From Pantoea sp. Ap-967 (GTDB lineage: Bacteria > Pseudomonadota > Gammaproteobacteria > Pseudomonadales > Pseudomonadaceae), in the NCBI RefSeq assembly GCF_011752565.1, contig NZ_VWXK01000004.1, forward strand, positions 62,001 through 126,000: a stretch of 64,000 nt of DNA. Reading direction: 5' to 3'. The position numbers were made by a program, and so were the translations under genes. The notes under the pieces are model-generated. The model was given only the letters and a program-made list of their open reading frames with translations, ran no database searches and had not been told where the DNA came from. Shown one piece after another: positions 18,428 to 29,527 of the stretch; position 1 is the stretch's first letter, and each line of letters begins with the position of its first letter.

Positions 18428-19258
18428 TCAAACCAGCACCGTCCACAGGGCAAACCCGGCATACCACAGCACCGCACAGCGCAGCAGCAATTCCCACAGG
18501 CTGTCCAACCGCCCCAGCCCGCGCTGGGCATCTTCTTCCTCAGGAATATCGTCGGCAATGCGCCCAACCCGCGCCACCAAGTGCGCAGCGCTGATGTGCC
18601 CATTGAGCAATTCATGCAGCATCACCCGGGTAACCGCAACGAAATTGCCCACCAGCGCAAAGCTCACCGCCAGCACCCGCACCGGCAGCCAGTCCAGGAT
18701 ATGCCGCAGCTGTTCGGCACGGGCGCGCAGCCCCGGCTGCTTGCCGTGCTCGGCCGTCAGGGCCAGCAGGCGGTAGGCCAAGGCAGCACCGGGGCCAAGC
18801 ACGAAATACCAGAAAATGACGGCGAAAAACCCTTGGTACACCTGCCACAGCAAGTGGCCCTGCACCCGCACCAGCAAGCCGTGGGGCTCCTCGGCCTGCA
18901 GGCCCAGGTCACGCTCGGCCACATGCAACGCAGCCTGGTCATCTCCCCGTCGCCAGGCGTCGCGAAACGGCCCCAGGGCAGCCTTGGCATCGCCGCGCCC
19001 CAGGCTGTAGACCAGCACCAGCAAGTGAACCGGCAAAGCCAGCAAGCCATAGGCCACCGGTTCCAGCACGTGCAACAGCAGCACCAGCACGGCCACCGGC
19101 GCCAGAATCAGAATCGTCAGCGTCCACCAGGGGTCGACCTTGCCACTGCGCTCCAGGCGCACCAGCTCGCCCAAGAAGAAACCATCGCGTTGAACCTGGT
19201 GGCGCAGGGCCGAAAACTTCTCCACCCACAGCGCCAGTAACAACACCAGAAAACTCAT
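18428..19258 (-). CDS. ampE: AmpE-family inner-membrane protein
   Basis: Integral membrane protein of 276 residues, close to E. coli AmpE (284). The N-terminal motif FLVLLLALWVEKFSALRHQV is characteristic, with membrane helices around 42-60, 63-85, 140-165 and near the C-terminus (LWELLLRCAVLWYAGFALWT). In E. coli it is encoded with AmpD and was described as a sensory or accessory protein of beta-lactamase induction; its biochemical activity is unsettled. Its ATG overlaps the ampD stop by 4 bases (ATGA), so the two are co-translated. Confidence 0.93.
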   Translation of the reverse strand: MSFLVLLLALWVEKFSALRHQVQRDGFFLGELVRLERSGKVDPWWTLTILILAPVAVLVLLLHVLEPVAYGLLALPVHLLVLVYSLGRGDAKAALGPFRDAWRRGDDQAALHVAERDLGLQAEEPHGLLVRVQGHLLWQVYQGFFAVIFWYFVLGPGAALAYRLLALTAEHGKQPGLRARAEQLRHILDWLPVRVLAVSFALVGNFVAVTRVMLHELLNGHISAAHLVARVGRIADDIPEEEDAQRGLGRLDSLWELLLRCAVLWYAGFALWTVLV

Positions 19259-19827
19259 GCCTTGCCCTCATTGTGCGTCAGCGCATTGCGGTAGCGCGGC
19301 CAGTCGAATGCCGGGCCAGGGTCGGTCTTGCGCACCGGGGCGATGTCGCTGTGGCCCTGGATGCGGCCCAGGTCGATGGCCGGCCAGGCCGCGCGGATAT
19401 GCCGGGTCAGTTGCTCCAGCACCTGGTACTGGGCATCGGTGTAAGGCAAATCGTCAGTGCCTTCGAGCTCGATGCCGATGGAAAAGTCGTTGCAGCCCTC
19501 GCGGCCATCGAAACACGACACCCCGGCGTGCCAGGCGCGGTCGAGCAGCGACACGAACTGGGTCACCGCACCGTCACGCTCGACGAACAAGTGGGCCGAC
19601 ACGGTCAGGTGCTGGATGCCGGCGAAGTACGGGTGTTCGTTTGGGTCCAGGCGGTTCTGGAAGAACTGCTGGACCTTGCCGGTGCCGAAACAGGCAGGCG
19701 GCAGGCTGATGTTGTGGATGACGAGCAGGGAAATGGCTTCGCCGTCGGGGCGGGCATTGAAGTTCGGCGAGGGGCAGTGGGTGATTCCGATTCCGTGGAA
19801 CCAGCCCGTGGCACGGTCCAATTGCAT
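19255..19827 (-). CDS. ampD: 1,6-anhydro-N-acetylmuramyl-L-alanine amidase AmpD
   Basis: Cytoplasmic zinc amidase of 190 residues that removes the peptide from anhydromuropeptides during cell-wall recycling and thereby limits AmpR-driven ampC induction. The start at 19827 (MQLDRATGWFHGIGITHCPS) is the family N-terminus with a CAGGA ribosome site; an in-frame ATG 66 bases upstream is less likely. Zinc ligands are visible: H in SLLVIHNISLP, H in IQGHSDIAP and D in RKTDPGPAFDW. The catalytic glutamate context IGIELEG is intact. It is first in the ampD-ampE pair. Confidence 0.95.
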   Translation of the reverse strand: MQLDRATGWFHGIGITHCPSPNFNARPDGEAISLLVIHNISLPPACFGTGKVQQFFQNRLDPNEHPYFAGIQHLTVSAHLFVERDGAVTQFVSLLDRAWHAGVSCFDGREGCNDFSIGIELEGTDDLPYTDAQYQVLEQLTRHIRAAWPAIDLGRIQGHSDIAPVRKTDPGPAFDWPRYRNALTHNEGKA

Positions 19828-19916
19828 GGGGCAGATCCTGAAAAACGCCGGGTACAGGGTTGCAGTATGCCTTGGGCTCGCACCGCTGTGCATGTGAATG
19901 ATTGTAATAACGCCGC

Positions 19917-22070
19917 TCAGTGCACCTGCTGCTGGCGCAAGCCTTCGAGCACGGTTTCCAGCGCCCGTTCGAACAGCAGGCCGTCATCGAGCACTCGCAC
20001 ATCGCCCCGGCGCACCGCCCGGGCCAGGCCTGCGCTGTTCCATTCGCGCACCTTCATGCCGGTGCGGTTAGCGAACACCAGGCGGTCGCTGCTGTCGATG
20101 CGTGCCACCAGCTTGCAGCGTAGGGGTTCGTCGTCGTCGAGCACTTCGACCCAGGCGCCGATGCGCAAGCGCTGCACGCTGCGCAGCTCGGCCATGGGCT
20201 CATCGAGCGGCTGCAGCGGTGCACAGGCAGACTCATCAGCCACGGCCAGCACGATGTCCTCCTGCACCCAGACCCGCTCGATGTCATCGCCAGCAGGCTC
20301 GCCCGGGGCGCAGGCGCGCAGGTGCAGCTGCTCCAGCTGAAGGAAGAATTCACGGGTCGCCTGCGAGTCCAGCGCCACGCTGGCCAACCCTTCGCGCAGG
20401 GCCTTGAGCAACCCCGGCACCTGCTGCAAAAGGGCCTGGGCATCGGCCTGCGGGGCGATGCTGGCCAGCAGCGTGTCCATGGTCGCCAGGGCCTGCTGCC
20501 AGGCGGGCGATGCCTGCCCATGCTTGAGCCAGGCCAACAACAACACCTGGCTCCAGGCGTGCACCAGCATCTGCACCACGGCCTGGGGCAACAAGCGCCC
20601 GCGCAGGCGCAGGTTCAGGGCCTGCTGCACGTGCTGGCGCGCCTGCACGGCGCGGGCGCGGCCCTCTTCTGCGTCGCGGGTACGCTGTTCGAGCAATTCG
20701 TTGCGCCGGCGCTCGTCCTGGCTGAAGGCCAGGAAATCTTCCAGCAACTCGCTGAACAGCGCGGCGTCTTCGGTAAAGTCGTTGAGCAGCCGTTGCACCA
20801 CCCGCTCCACCCGCAAATGCAGGCTGTCGCGCAGGCCTTCGCTGCCGGTTTCCCAACCAATGGCGGCACTGGCAATTTCATTGAGCAGGCGCCGCGCCGG
20901 GTGGCTGGCGCGGCTGAACAGGCTTTTGTCGAGCAGCGCCACCTTGAGCAATGGGATGTGCAGGCGCGCGATCAGGGCGCGCAGGCTCTGCGGCAGGTTG
21001 TCGTCAGTTTCCATGTAGGCGAACAGCAGCCCGACCAGGTTGATGATGTCTTCGTCCGCCATGGCGATGCGCCGGCGGGTGCCGCTGCGCACGCTGACCC
21101 GCAGCAGCAGCTGCTCAAGCTGCTGGCCCAGGTCGAAGTCGTCCTCGTCGATGGCCGCCGGCACGTAGTGCTGCAGGTGCGTCAGCAGGCGCAGCAGGTC
21201 GGCGGTGCTGATGGGCTGGGCGCTGGCCACCGCCTGCAGGCGCGGCGCCACACGCCCGCGCGAGGGCGCCAGCAACCCTTGCAGGGACTCGATGAAAGCC
21301 TGCCCGGCGCTGTCGGCGCCCAGGGCATCTTCAACCGCCAGGTTCGCCGAAACCCTGCGCGAATTCAGCCGACGGTCCTCGGCGCGGCGGCGTGGCGCTG
21401 GCTGTAGCTCCGACAGCACCCCGGCCGCAGCCAGCAACTGGTTGGCTTCGCCATAGAGCACGTCGATGTCACGCAACACGTAGCGTTCGAACAGCTTGAG
21501 CAACACCAGCTTGACCCGCGGGCCTACCCCCAGGTTTCGCCCGGCATCGAGAAAATACCCGCACAGGGCCGCGGGGCCGAGCGGGTTGTGCCGCTCGTCT
21601 ACTCGCCGCTCCAGCAAGTTCTGCAGGCGCAAGCCCAGGTGGCCGAGGGCAATACCATCGCGTGACAGCACTCGCGCCAGCATGCCCTCGATCGCTGCCG
21701 CACGCTCGGGCTGCACATGGCCTGGCGCCGCCCCGGCCTGGCCCAGGGCGCCGAGCGGGTCGGCCTGGCCCATGCGGGCGAAGCTGTCGTAGAAAATATC
21801 CAGGAAGCCGCGCTCGATGCTCTTGCGCTTCAGGCGCAGGTCGCGCATGGCTTCGAAATAGAGGTTCTGGTCGAAGCGGTCACTGGCCCGGTCGGCCATT
21901 TCGAACAGGGTATCGTCGGCATTGTCGAACAGCGCCTGCAAGCCCTGGCGCAACTGCATGGCGGCCTTGTCACGCACTTGCAGGAGCAGCACCGGCAGGC
22001 AGGGCAAGGGCGTGCGCGCACCGCGCTCAAGGGCGGTTGCCAGGGGCACCACCTTGCCGTCTTTCTGCAT
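19917..22070 (-). CDS. DUF1631 family protein
   Basis: Large cytoplasmic protein of 717 residues in the DUF1631 family, which has sometimes been mislabelled thymidine phosphorylase. The start at 22070 has AAGGAG 8 bases upstream. Most of the chain is alpha-helical and leucine-rich. The last ~110 residues change to a beta-rich segment (RLRIGAWVEVLDDDEPLRCK, ARIDSSDRLVFANRTGMKV) that looks like a PilZ-type barrel, although no clear RxxxR/DxSxxG pair is visible. Gene order (ampD, this gene, nadC) is conserved with PA4522-PA4524 as I recall. The function is unknown; a role in cyclic di-GMP or surface behaviour would be inference only. Confidence 0.85.
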   Translation of the reverse strand: MQKDGKVVPLATALERGARTPLPCLPVLLLQVRDKAAMQLRQGLQALFDNADDTLFEMADRASDRFDQNLYFEAMRDLRLKRKSIERGFLDIFYDSFARMGQADPLGALGQAGAAPGHVQPERAAAIEGMLARVLSRDGIALGHLGLRLQNLLERRVDERHNPLGPAALCGYFLDAGRNLGVGPRVKLVLLKLFERYVLRDIDVLYGEANQLLAAAGVLSELQPAPRRRAEDRRLNSRRVSANLAVEDALGADSAGQAFIESLQGLLAPSRGRVAPRLQAVASAQPISTADLLRLLTHLQHYVPAAIDEDDFDLGQQLEQLLLRVSVRSGTRRRIAMADEDIINLVGLLFAYMETDDNLPQSLRALIARLHIPLLKVALLDKSLFSRASHPARRLLNEIASAAIGWETGSEGLRDSLHLRVERVVQRLLNDFTEDAALFSELLEDFLAFSQDERRRNELLEQRTRDAEEGRARAVQARQHVQQALNLRLRGRLLPQAVVQMLVHAWSQVLLLAWLKHGQASPAWQQALATMDTLLASIAPQADAQALLQQVPGLLKALREGLASVALDSQATREFFLQLEQLHLRACAPGEPAGDDIERVWVQEDIVLAVADESACAPLQPLDEPMAELRSVQRLRIGAWVEVLDDDEPLRCKLVARIDSSDRLVFANRTGMKVREWNSAGLARAVRRGDVRVLDDGLLFERALETVLEGLRQQQVH

Positions 22071-22280
22071 CCCGGACTCCTTGCTGGGTAACTCGTTCGA
22101 TAGGTCGAGAACAATCGTCAAAGCTATGACGCCAAATACTGGGCGCTATTATCGGTAAAAAAGCCTACTGCTGCTAGCACCTCTTACCAGGCGTGTTAAT
22201 GACATTGGATTACAACGAATGCTCAATCGGCCTGACCAAAGGTCGGTCGGCAAGCGGCTGTACAGCGCCGCCCCCTGCCC

Positions 22281-22286
22281 TATAAT
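22281..22286 (+). promoter_or_regulatory. -10 element of nadC
   Basis: A perfect TATAAT lies 29 bases before the nadC start codon. No convincing -35 is present at the right spacing. Confidence 0.55.
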
Positions 22287-22299
22287 CGCCGGCATCTAG

Positions 22300-23163
<864 letters not shown>

Positions 23164-23181
23164 ATAAATCGCGGGCATGAA

Positions 23182-23205
23182 AAAACCGGCCAGATGGCCG
23201 GTTTT
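23182..23205 (+). terminator. Intrinsic terminator of nadC
   Basis: AAAACCGGCC-AGAT-GGCCGGTTTT: a perfect 10-bp stem with a 4-base loop; the T-run is part of the stem. Confidence 0.9.
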
Positions 23206-23221
23206 CTGGGGCTGCTCTGCA

Positions 23222-23293
23222 GCCCTTCGCGGGCAAGCCCGCTCCCACAGGTTTTACCATTGTCCTGTGGGAGCGGGCTTGCCCGCGAAGGGC
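23222..23293. repeat. REP pair, GCGGGCAAGC-CCAC type
   Basis: Opposed copies of GCCCTTCGCGGGCAAGCCCG with arms ending CTCCCACAG, a subtype with one G fewer and CCCAC in place of CCTAC. It lies between convergent nadC and trxB. Confidence 0.9.
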
Positions 23294-23319
23294 CGCAAGG
23301 CGGCCCAAACACTGCCGGA

Positions 23320-24612
<1,293 letters not shown>

Positions 24613-25341
24613 ATGCAAGCCCCTGTCCTCTCCGGCCCCCAGTACCTGCGCGAAGGCCTGAAACTGGTGCTCAGCCCCAACCTGCGGATGTTCGTGCTGC
24701 TGCCGCTGGCGGTCAACCTGCTGCTGTTCGGTGGCCTGATCTACTTCGCCGGCCACGAGTTCAGCCTGTGGCTCGATGCGCTGATGCCCACCCTGCCGGG
24801 CTGGCTGAGTTTCCTCAGCTATATCCTCTGGCCGCTGTTCGTCGCCTTGCTGGTACTGATGGTGTTCTTCACCTTCACCCTGGTGGCCAACGTCATCGCT
24901 GCGCCGTTCAATGGCTTCCTGGCGGAAAAGGTCGAGGTGGTGGTGCGCGGTAAAGACCCGTTCCCGGCGTTCAGCTGGGGCGAGCTGGTGGCCATGGTGC
25001 CGCGCACCTTCAGCCGTGAAATGCGCAAGCTCGGCTACTTCCTGCCACGGGCCATCGGCTTGTTCATCCTGTCGCTGATCCCGGTGGTGAACGTGGTGGC
25101 TGCACCGCTGTGGCTGGTGTTTGGCGTGTGGATGATGGCCATCCAGTACATCGACTACCCGGCAGACAACAACAAGATGAGCTGGCAAGACATGCTCGCC
25201 TGGCTGCGGCAGAAGCGCTGGCAGTCGATGGGCTTTGGCGGGATTACCTACCTGGCGTTGCTCATTCCGGGGGTGAACGTGCTGATGATGCCAGCAGCGG
25301 TGGCGGGGGCTACATTGTTTTATGTGCGCGAGCGCACGTAG
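24613..25341 (+). CDS. cysZ: Sulfate transporter CysZ
   Basis: Inner-membrane protein of 242 residues of the CysZ/EI24 family, which imports sulfate for cysteine synthesis. It shows hydrophobic segments at about 28-48, 66-95, 145-170 and 205-235, the family segment [17 protein letters not shown], and [20 protein letters not shown] in the conserved C-terminal half. CysZ of E. coli is 253 residues. It stands alone here; no other cys gene is adjacent. Confidence 0.93.
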   Translation: MQAPVLSGPQYLREGLKLVLSPNLRMFVLLPLAVNLLLFGGLIYFAGHEFSLWLDALMPTLPGWLSFLSYILWPLFVALLVLMVFFTFTLVANVIAAPFNGFLAEKVEVVVRGKDPFPAFSWGELVAMVPRTFSREMRKLGYFLPRAIGLFILSLIPVVNVVAAPLWLVFGVWMMAIQYIDYPADNNKMSWQDMLAWLRQKRWQSMGFGGITYLALLIPGVNVLMMPAAVAGATLFYVRERT

Positions 25342-25434
25342 TACACATGTAGCGCCGGGCCCTGCCTCGTTTCATTTCCAATGGTCTCCCAAGGCCGCAC
25401 TTGCGCGGCTTTGTCGGAAATCAGGAGATTGAAA

Positions 25435-25845
25435 ATGGCAACATTCAAGGCAATCGAGTTCACCGACGTGAAGCCGAACGACTTCATCGAGCTGGCGGGT
25501 ATCGAGGCTCATCGCCAAGGTACAGTGGTTGCAGAGCATCGCGCAAAGTGGCGCTTGCGCCAGCTGCTGGAAGCCAACGAGGTGCAACACCCCTACGATC
25601 AGATCTACTTCACCGGCCACCCTGTGGACGGCGTGATCGACTACAGCAAGTCGTTGGTGGAGATCATGACGCAAGCCGTGCTGGACAATGAGCGTGCTTC
25701 AACCCAGTTCGGCACCGGTGGTGGCTTCTACTCGGCCGCCTACACGACCAGCCGAGAAGCAAGCCTGGACCTTGATGCAGACCTTGTCAGCGCCGTGATG
25801 GGCTTCGTCTACGACCACATCAAGGAAACTGAAGCCAAGGGTTGA
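25435..25845 (+). CDS. Unrecognised small acidic cytoplasmic protein
   Basis: A 136-residue protein I cannot assign to a family. The ATG at 25435 has CAGGAG 9 bases upstream. There is no signal peptide, membrane helix or cysteine. The N-terminal part (FKAIEFTDVKPNDFIELAGI) looks beta-rich, the middle is helical and basic (EHRAKWRLRQLLEANEV), followed by PYDQIYFTGHPVDGVIDYSK, a glycine turn FGTGGGFYSAAYTTSREA and an acidic helical tail (DLDADLVSAVMGFVYDH). A hairpin-T terminator follows directly, so it is a self-contained unit. Codon choice is less GC-extreme than in neighbouring genes, which may mean later acquisition. Confidence 0.65.
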   Translation: MATFKAIEFTDVKPNDFIELAGIEAHRQGTVVAEHRAKWRLRQLLEANEVQHPYDQIYFTGHPVDGVIDYSKSLVEIMTQAVLDNERASTQFGTGGGFYSAAYTTSREASLDLDADLVSAVMGFVYDHIKETEAKG

Positions 25846-25867
25846 AGGTACAGGCCTGCGCTTGATC

Positions 25868-25889
25868 GGGGCCGGCCACGGCCCCTTTT
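25868..25889 (+). terminator. Intrinsic terminator
   Basis: GGGGCC-GGCCAC-GGCCCC followed by TTTT, 22 bases after the stop of the unrecognised small protein. Confidence 0.75.
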
Positions 25890-25899
25890 GCGTGTTGGG

Positions 25900-27216
25900 T
25901 CAATGGCCCAGCTGGTTGGAGAACTGCCCAACCGCATCCACCACTTTCTTCGCCCCTTCCTGGATCTCTACGATCACTCCGCCGGTATCGGCTGCCAACG
26001 CCAACCCCTGCTCGGCCTGGCGTTTGCTGGTGTCGATGATGTCCACCGCTGCTTGCGCCAATTGCTCGTTCTGCTGCACCACCTTGGCAATTTCCTCGGT
26101 GGCGCTGCTGGTGCGCGAGGCCAGTTGGCGCACTTCGTCGGCAACCACGGCAAAGCCACGGCCCTGTTCACCGGCGCGGGCGGCTTCAATGGCCGCGTTG
26201 AGCGCCAGCAGGTTGGTTTGCCCGGCGATGTCGCTGATGGTCTTGATGATCGCGCCAATCACCTTGGACTGCTTGTCCAGCGCCTGAATACCTTCGGCGG
26301 CGTCCTGCATCGAGCCTTCCAGCCCGCGCATCACTTCCACGGTCTGGGTGACCACGTCGGTGGCCTTGCGCGCGCTGTCGTCGGTGGCAAGCGAGGTGGT
26401 GTAGGCGATGTCTGCCGCCTGGGCCACGGCCTGTTCCTGGTTGACCTGGTCGGTGATCACGGTGGCGAACTTCACCACCTTGTACAGCACGTCGTGGGCG
26501 TCGAAGATCGGGTTGTAGGAAGCTTCCAGCCACATCGTGCGGCCGTGGGCATCTACCCGCTTGAACCGGTCGGCCACGTACTCGCCGCGGCGCAGGCGCT
26601 CCCAGAACGCCTGGTAACCTGGCGAATTGGCCTCTTCAGGTTCGCAGAACATGCGGTGATGCTTGCCGCGCACCTGTTCCAGGCTATAACCGACGGCGTG
26701 CAGGAAGCGGTCGTTGGCGGTCAGCACCTCGCCATTGAGGTTGAACTCGATGACCGCGGTGGAGCGCATCAGCGCCTTGATCAGGCTTTCGTGCTCACGG
26801 GAGGTTTCGATGGTGCGGGTCAGGTCGCTGGAGTGCATGGTGAAGTGCTGGATGCGCCCGTCGGCCGCCTTCACCGGCTGCAGGATCGAGCGCAGCCAGG
26901 CTTCCTGGCCGTTGCCCCGCAGCAGGCGGAAGGCGCCGTTCAGGTGCTCGCCACGGCTGATGGCGCTTTTCATGCGCTGGTAGAAATCGAGCTTCTTCAC
27001 ATGCGCCGGCACGATGTCTTCGATGTTGCGGCCGATCAGTTGCTCGGCGCGGTAGAGCATTTCGCTCTCGAAGTTGCCATTGGCCTGTTCGATACGCCCC
27101 TGGGGGTCGAGCTGCAATACCAGCATTTCGCTGTCGAGGCTGTTCTTGACCTGCTCGACGGCCATCAGCTCTTCACGCAGTTGCTGGATTTCTTTCTTGA
27201 GCTTGCTGTTGAACAT
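25900..27216 (-). CDS. Soluble PAS-PAS chemoreceptor, BdlA/Aer-like
   Basis: A 438-residue methyl-accepting-type protein without membrane segments. The start at 27216 is chosen from GGGGAG upstream. An N-terminal coiled segment ([20 protein letters not shown]) leads into two PAS domains, about 35-145 ([20 protein letters not shown]) and 155-265 ([20 protein letters not shown]). The signalling domain has [20 protein letters not shown] and [15 protein letters not shown]. The architecture matches P. aeruginosa BdlA, the biofilm dispersion protein, and Aer-type energy sensors. The second PAS region has no cysteine-based cofactor motif I can identify; heme or FAD binding is possible. Confidence 0.88.
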   Translation of the reverse strand: MFNSKLKKEIQQLREELMAVEQVKNSLDSEMLVLQLDPQGRIEQANGNFESEMLYRAEQLIGRNIEDIVPAHVKKLDFYQRMKSAISRGEHLNGAFRLLRGNGQEAWLRSILQPVKAADGRIQHFTMHSSDLTRTIETSREHESLIKALMRSTAVIEFNLNGEVLTANDRFLHAVGYSLEQVRGKHHRMFCEPEEANSPGYQAFWERLRRGEYVADRFKRVDAHGRTMWLEASYNPIFDAHDVLYKVVKFATVITDQVNQEQAVAQAADIAYTTSLATDDSARKATDVVTQTVEVMRGLEGSMQDAAEGIQALDKQSKVIGAIIKTISDIAGQTNLLALNAAIEAARAGEQGRGFAVVADEVRQLASRTSSATEEIAKVVQQNEQLAQAAVDIIDTSKRQAEQGLALAADTGGVIVEIQEGAKKVVDAVGQFSNQLGH

Positions 27217-27393
27217 CACCGCTCTCCCCGAGCGCATCACCCGATTTCGATGCATCTTCATCGGCTGCTGGCCTTGGCTCTTGAGTGCGCTGCAAAGATT
27301 TATTCATGCAGGCCCGGTGCCGGGAATCAGGCGTCACCTGCGCGTCACATGGGTGTCACATAGGCGCAACCAAGCAGGCGGAGACTTTTTCTC

Positions 27394-28611
27394 ATGAATA
27401 CACCCGCCCTACGCATCACCCTTGTCAGCGAAACCTTCCCACCTGAAATCAACGGCGTGGCCAATACCCTTGGCCGCCTCAGCGAGGGCTTGCGACAGCG
27501 CGGCCATCGGGTAGAAGTGGTGCGGCCACGCCAGGCCAACGACTTGCCCGCGGCCGATGACCAGGACGTGCTGCTGTGCCGTGGCTGGGCCCTGCCCGGC
27601 TACCCGGGGTTGCAATGGGGCGAGGTGTCGATGCACAAGCTGCTGCGCCGCTGGCGCCGGCAGCGGCCCGACGTGCTGTACATCGCCACCGAAGGCCCGC
27701 TGGGGCTCAGTGCCCTGCGCGCCGCGCGGCGCCTGGGGGTTGCCGTGGTCAGCGGCTTTCACACCAACTTCCCGCAATACTCCGGCCAGTACGGCCTGGG
27801 CCTGCTGGCACGCCTGCTCACCCATTACCTGCGCTGGTTCCACCGGCGCACCGCCGCCACCCTGGTGCCCAGCGCCAGCCAACGCCTGGAGCTGGAGCGC
27901 CGCGGCTTCGAACGCCTGGCATTGATGGCCCGTGGCGTCGACGCCGGCCTGTTCAACCCGGCCCGGCGCAACCAGGCCTTGCGCGACAGCTGGGGGCTGG
28001 CGACGGACGACATTGCCGTGCTGCATGTCGGCCGCCTGGCCGCAGAAAAGAACCTGGCCCTGCTGCACCCTTGCCTGCAGGCGCTGCAACAACGTTATCC
28101 ACAGCGGCGGCTGCGCCTGATAGTGGTGGGTGACGGCCCGCAACGCGCAACCCTTGAACAGCAAATGCCGGATGCGGTGTTCTGCGGTGCCCAGCGCGGC
28201 GAGGCGCTGGCTGAACACTACGCCAGCGGCGACCTGTTCCTGTTCCCGAGCCTGACCGAAACCTTCGGCAATGTGGTGCTCGAAGCCATGGCCTCGGGCC
28301 TTGCGGTGGTCGCCTTCGACGAAGCCGCCGCCGCCCAGCATATCCGCCCCGGCCACACTGGTGCACTGGCCATGCCGGGCGACCAGGCGGCCTTCATCGA
28401 TGCGGCCTGCTGGCTGCTGGAGGAAGGCGAAACCCTGCGCAGGGTGCGCCTGAACGCCCGCCAGCACGCCAGCCGCCAGGGTTGGCCGGCGATTGTCGAA
28501 GAGTTTGAACATCACCTGATTGCTGCGACGCAAAGCGCTGGTTCACGGCAGGCGAACAGCGATGCGGCGCCCGTGAACATCAAACCCGGATCTCCTTCGA
28601 CTCGCGTGTAG
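27394..28611 (+). CDS. GT4-family glycosyltransferase
   Basis: GT-B fold glycosyltransferase of 405 residues, related to GDP-mannose-dependent alpha-mannosyltransferases (MgtA-like). N-terminal ITLVSETFPPEINGVANTLG is the usual start of the acceptor-binding domain, with SGFHTNFPQYS in mid-domain. The donor-binding domain has HVGRLAAEKNLALL, IVVGDGP and the EX7E motif in SLTETFGNVVLEAMASGLAV. The acceptor may be a lipid or a glycan. The last ~20 residues (after AATQSAG) look unconserved, and its 3' end overlaps the convergent Rhs-core gene by 32 bp, so the terminus may have been altered by that insertion. Confidence 0.87.
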   Translation: MNTPALRITLVSETFPPEINGVANTLGRLSEGLRQRGHRVEVVRPRQANDLPAADDQDVLLCRGWALPGYPGLQWGEVSMHKLLRRWRRQRPDVLYIATEGPLGLSALRAARRLGVAVVSGFHTNFPQYSGQYGLGLLARLLTHYLRWFHRRTAATLVPSASQRLELERRGFERLALMARGVDAGLFNPARRNQALRDSWGLATDDIAVLHVGRLAAEKNLALLHPCLQALQQRYPQRRLRLIVVGDGPQRATLEQQMPDAVFCGAQRGEALAEHYASGDLFLFPSLTETFGNVVLEAMASGLAVVAFDEAAAAQHIRPGHTGALAMPGDQAAFIDAACWLLEEGETLRRVRLNARQHASRQGWPAIVEEFEHHLIAATQSAGSRQANSDAAPVNIKPGSPSTRV

Positions 28612-29434
28612 GAGCACCCGTGCCTTTACTCAAGTAATCCCTCGCGCTTTCGAGCCGTGAGATACGAACGCTGAGTGAGTGCATTTTATTTTCAATAATG
28701 AGTCCAGTATAACTCTCGGACTCATCAAAAATGATCTTACCTCCTAGTGGCGCGAGCGATTCTTTTGCAAGCGCGTTGTAAGATTCATGTGCGAACTTAA
28801 GTTCGTCTGTCACTATCCGCTTGCCAACCTTGGCCTCGGCGGCACTGAGTTCAATACCCCGTGGCCGCTTGGCTGGATCACCCAACGCCATGACTTTATT
28901 CAGAATGCCCTGCCCCTTCGTAGCTTTCACATATTCATAGGCCACGACTTTAACTGCTCTATTTGCAGCAGTATTGAATAATTTAATCGGGCTTTTGATA
29001 TGCCCTGATGGATCACAGTTATTAATCGGGTCGCCTTTGCAATAGGCATAGGGGTTGATTCCCGCCTTTGCGAACGGGCTCCAGCTGTCCGGGGCTATGA
29101 AACGCATCAGGCTCGGGCTATAGAGGCGGTAGCCATTGCCTAAGAGATACCCACCTGTAACAGGCTCAGCAACCTGCCCGGTGAAACCGGGTAATGTGGG
29201 TTGTGGCGGCTGGTGGCCGTACGGCGTGTAGCGATGCAGTAGCACTTCACACTGCGAGTCACTTTGCAGAACCGAGCGCAACGTATCGCAGGCCAACAAA
29301 ACGACGGGCTTCGTCTGGGCTGTGTTTACCAGCACTGCATGGGTTTGCACCTCACTGCCCATCAAGCGGCGCTGCTGCAAAACTTGCGCTATCAATGCCA
29401 GGCGTTCGTGCTGGTAAAACAGCTTACGTAGCAT
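28580..29434 (-). CDS. Orphan Rhs-core protein with unknown C-terminal domain
   Basis: A 284-residue protein with an RHS repeat-associated core: LLGNGYRLYSPSLMRFIAPD, SWSPFAKAGINPYAYCKGDP and the boundary DPSG at 141-144. About 140 residues with no recognised domain follow (LFNTAANRAVKVVAYEYVKA through the charged end). In full Rhs proteins the region after DPxG is the variable toxin; here the YD repeats and N-terminal delivery domain are missing. Base composition from about 28640 to 29000 is clearly AT-richer than the flanks, a sign of transfer. No immunity gene follows: the next gene downstream on this strand does not exist, as a glycosyltransferase gene converges and overlaps. It may be a displaced toxin tip or a stand-alone small Rhs type seen in P. 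putida strains. Confidence 0.8.
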   Translation of the reverse strand: MLRKLFYQHERLALIAQVLQQRRLMGSEVQTHAVLVNTAQTKPVVLLACDTLRSVLQSDSQCEVLLHRYTPYGHQPPQPTLPGFTGQVAEPVTGGYLLGNGYRLYSPSLMRFIAPDSWSPFAKAGINPYAYCKGDPINNCDPSGHIKSPIKLFNTAANRAVKVVAYEYVKATKGQGILNKVMALGDPAKRPRGIELSAAEAKVGKRIVTDELKFAHESYNALAKESLAPLGGKIIFDESESYTGLIIENKMHSLSVRISRLESARDYLSKGTGAPTRESKEIRV

Positions 29435-29527
29435 TTGCCAGTCTCCGCTTTTCGTTTACCCGGATTGCAGTTTGGCAACCCGGATACCCTGACCGCTACT
29501 GGCAAAAATATCAGCCCTCAGGGGAAT

